Notes under the pieces: generated by a model
The model's database searches: none
Seen by the model: the letters and a program-made list of their open reading frames with translations, nothing else
What the model was told of the DNA's origin: nothing
Program-made: the position numbers and the translations under genes
DNA from: Novimethylophilus sp036504375
GTDB lineage: Bacteria > Pseudomonadota > Gammaproteobacteria > Burkholderiales > Methylophilaceae
Direction: 5' to 3'
Assembly (NCBI RefSeq): GCF_036504375.1
Contig: NZ_DASXVH010000070.1
Location: 1-14,993, forward strand
DNA length: 14,993 bases
Shown here: positions 13,962-14,993 of the stretch, piece by piece
How the letters are laid out: each line of letters opens with the position of its first letter
Position numbering within the stretch: the stretch's first letter is position 1

Positions 13962-14993
13962 ATGATGCAATTTCCTGAAATATTTGACGTTATTGTGGTT
14001 GGCGGTGGTCATGCCGGGACCGAGGCTGCGCTCGCGGCTGCCCGCATGGGGCGCAAGACGCTGCTGCTGACGCATAACATCGAGACCTTGGGGCAGATGT
14101 CGTGCAATCCGTCCATCGGCGGCATCGGCAAGGGTCACCTGGTCAAGGAGGTCGATGCGCTGGGCGGCGCGATGGCGGCGGCGACCGACGAAGGCGGCAT
14201 CCAGTTTCGTATTTTGAATTCCTCCAAGGGCCCGGCGGTGCGTGCGACGCGGGCGCAGGCCGACCGTATCCTGTACAAAGCGGCGATCCGCCACCGGCTT
14301 GAAAACCAGCCCAATTTGTGGCTGTTCCAGCAGGCGGTGGACGACGTGATTCTCGACGGCGGGCGCATCGCCGGCGTGGTGACGCAGATCGGCTTGAAGT
14401 TTCATGCCAAGGCGGTGGTGCTAACCGCCGGGACTTTTCTCAACGGCTTGGTGCATGTGGGGTTGGAGAATTATCGCGCCGGCCGCGCCGGCGATCCGCC
14501 GGCCATTTCCCTGGCTGCGCGGCTGCGCGAGTTGAACCTGCCCGCGGGGCGGCTCAAGACCGGTACCCCGCCGCGCATCGATGGCCGTACCATCGATTAC
14601 TCCGTGCTCGAAGAGCAGCCGGGCGACGACCCGGTGCCGGTGTTTTCCTTCCTTGGGCATCCCGGGCAGCACCCGCGGCAGATGCCGTGCTGGATCGCGC
14701 ATACCAACGAGCGCACCCATGACATCATCCGCAGCGGCTTGGATCGTTCGCCGATGTATACCGGCGTGATCGAGGGCGTAGGGCCGCGCTACTGCCCTTC
14801 CGTCGAAGACAAGATCACGCGTTTCGCGGGCAAGGATTCGCATCAGGTATTCCTCGAGCCCGAGGGGCTGACTACCAATGAAATCTACCCCAACGGCATT
14901 TCCACCAGTCTGCCGTTCGACGTGCAACTCAATTTAGTCCGCAGCATCCGTGGGCTGGAAAATGCGCATATCCTGCGTCCAGGCTACGCCATC
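13962..14993 (+). CDS. mnmG: tRNA uridine-5-carboxymethylaminomethyl synthesis enzyme MnmG, N-terminal part
   Basis: The window holds 344 residues with no stop; the full protein is about 630. MnmG is the FAD-dependent partner of MnmE in wobble-uridine modification. Visible are the dinucleotide-binding VVGGGHAGTEAA (GxGxxG at residues 14-19), MSCNPSIGGIGKGHLVKE, KGPAVRATRAQADR, LKTGTPPRIDGRTID, the IEGVGPRYCPSVEDK block with its conserved Cys, and LEPEGLTTNEIYPNGIS. It ends in RPGYAI, just before the usual EYDFFDP. Two adjacent ATGs (13962 and 13965) could start it, and neither has a strong ribosome site. The DNA is strongly GC-rich, like the end of yidC. In related genomes rsmG, parA and parB often follow, beyond this window. 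Confidence 0.97.
   Translation, partial: MMQFPEIFDVIVVGGGHAGTEAALAAARMGRKTLLLTHNIETLGQMSCNPSIGGIGKGHLVKEVDALGGAMAAATDEGGIQFRILNSSKGPAVRATRAQADRILYKAAIRHRLENQPNLWLFQQAVDDVILDGGRIAGVVTQIGLKFHAKAVVLTAGTFLNGLVHVGLENYRAGRAGDPPAISLAARLRELNLPAGRLKTGTPPRIDGRTIDYSVLEEQPGDDPVPVFSFLGHPGQHPRQMPCWIAHTNERTHDIIRSGLDRSPMYTGVIEGVGPRYCPSVEDKITRFAGKDSHQVFLEPEGLTTNEIYPNGISTSLPFDVQLNLVRSIRGLENAHILRPGYAI

Noticed and set aside
13626..14405. Long leftward open frame across the Mrr end and the start of mnmG
   Set aside because: It lies antisense to two well-supported genes. Its length comes from their codon pattern and the high GC of mnmG, and the translation resembles no family I know.
1..14993. CRISPR arrays, tRNA or rRNA genes, dif site
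   Set aside because: I saw no regularly spaced repeats, no tRNA-like cloverleaf with a recognisable TTCGA arm, no rRNA sequence and no XerCD-type 28-mer.

Overview
This window is the chromosomal replication-origin neighbourhood of a Gram-negative bacterium, most likely a betaproteobacterium (a Nitrosomonadales/Gallionella-like lineage is plausible, but I infer this only from protein character and gene order). A leftward dnaA-dnaN-gyrB cluster without recF lies back to back with a rightward rpmH-rnpA-yidD-yidC-mnmE-mnmG series. Transcription diverges at the dnaA/rpmH junction, as expected if replication starts there.

Left part (1-3730) is accessory. It begins with the first codons of a cytochrome b561-type gene, coupled by an ATGA overlap to a MarR-family repressor gene. 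The repressor has a strong promoter carrying two 14-bp palindromic operators 21 bp apart. Next is a complete but decayed IS1182-family insertion sequence (703-2364) whose transposase has three single-base frameshifts. A leftward gene for a CMAS/CFA-like lipid or small-molecule methyltransferase follows, with one family ligand residue (His) replaced by Gln. After it come about 450 bases of AT-rich, gene-free DNA with the probable gyrB terminator and other palindromes.

Centre (3731-9003): gyrB, dnaN and dnaA run leftward. The dnaA-dnaN gap holds an AT-rich stretch with two near-consensus DnaA boxes. The dnaA-rpmH gap holds one perfect DnaA box. The origin is therefore in one gap, or split between both.

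Right part (9004-14993): rpmH, rnpA, yidD, yidC and mnmE are tightly packed, and several overlap. A terminator-like hairpin lies inside the 5' end of rnpA. Between mnmE and mnmG sits an Mrr-type (type IV restriction) endonuclease gene, bracketed by two parS centromere sites that are exact reverse complements of each other. A third parS lies in the gyrB leader. mnmG runs off the right edge.

Together the core genes supply replication initiation, the sliding clamp, supercoiling, ribosome and RNase P components, membrane-protein insertion and tRNA wobble-uridine modification. The parS sites mark the centromere for ParAB-driven segregation; parAB itself is not in the window. I did not find a wholly new multi-gene system. 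The most notable points are the parS/Mrr arrangement, the hairpin inside rnpA, the possible split origin and the double-operator MarR promoter.
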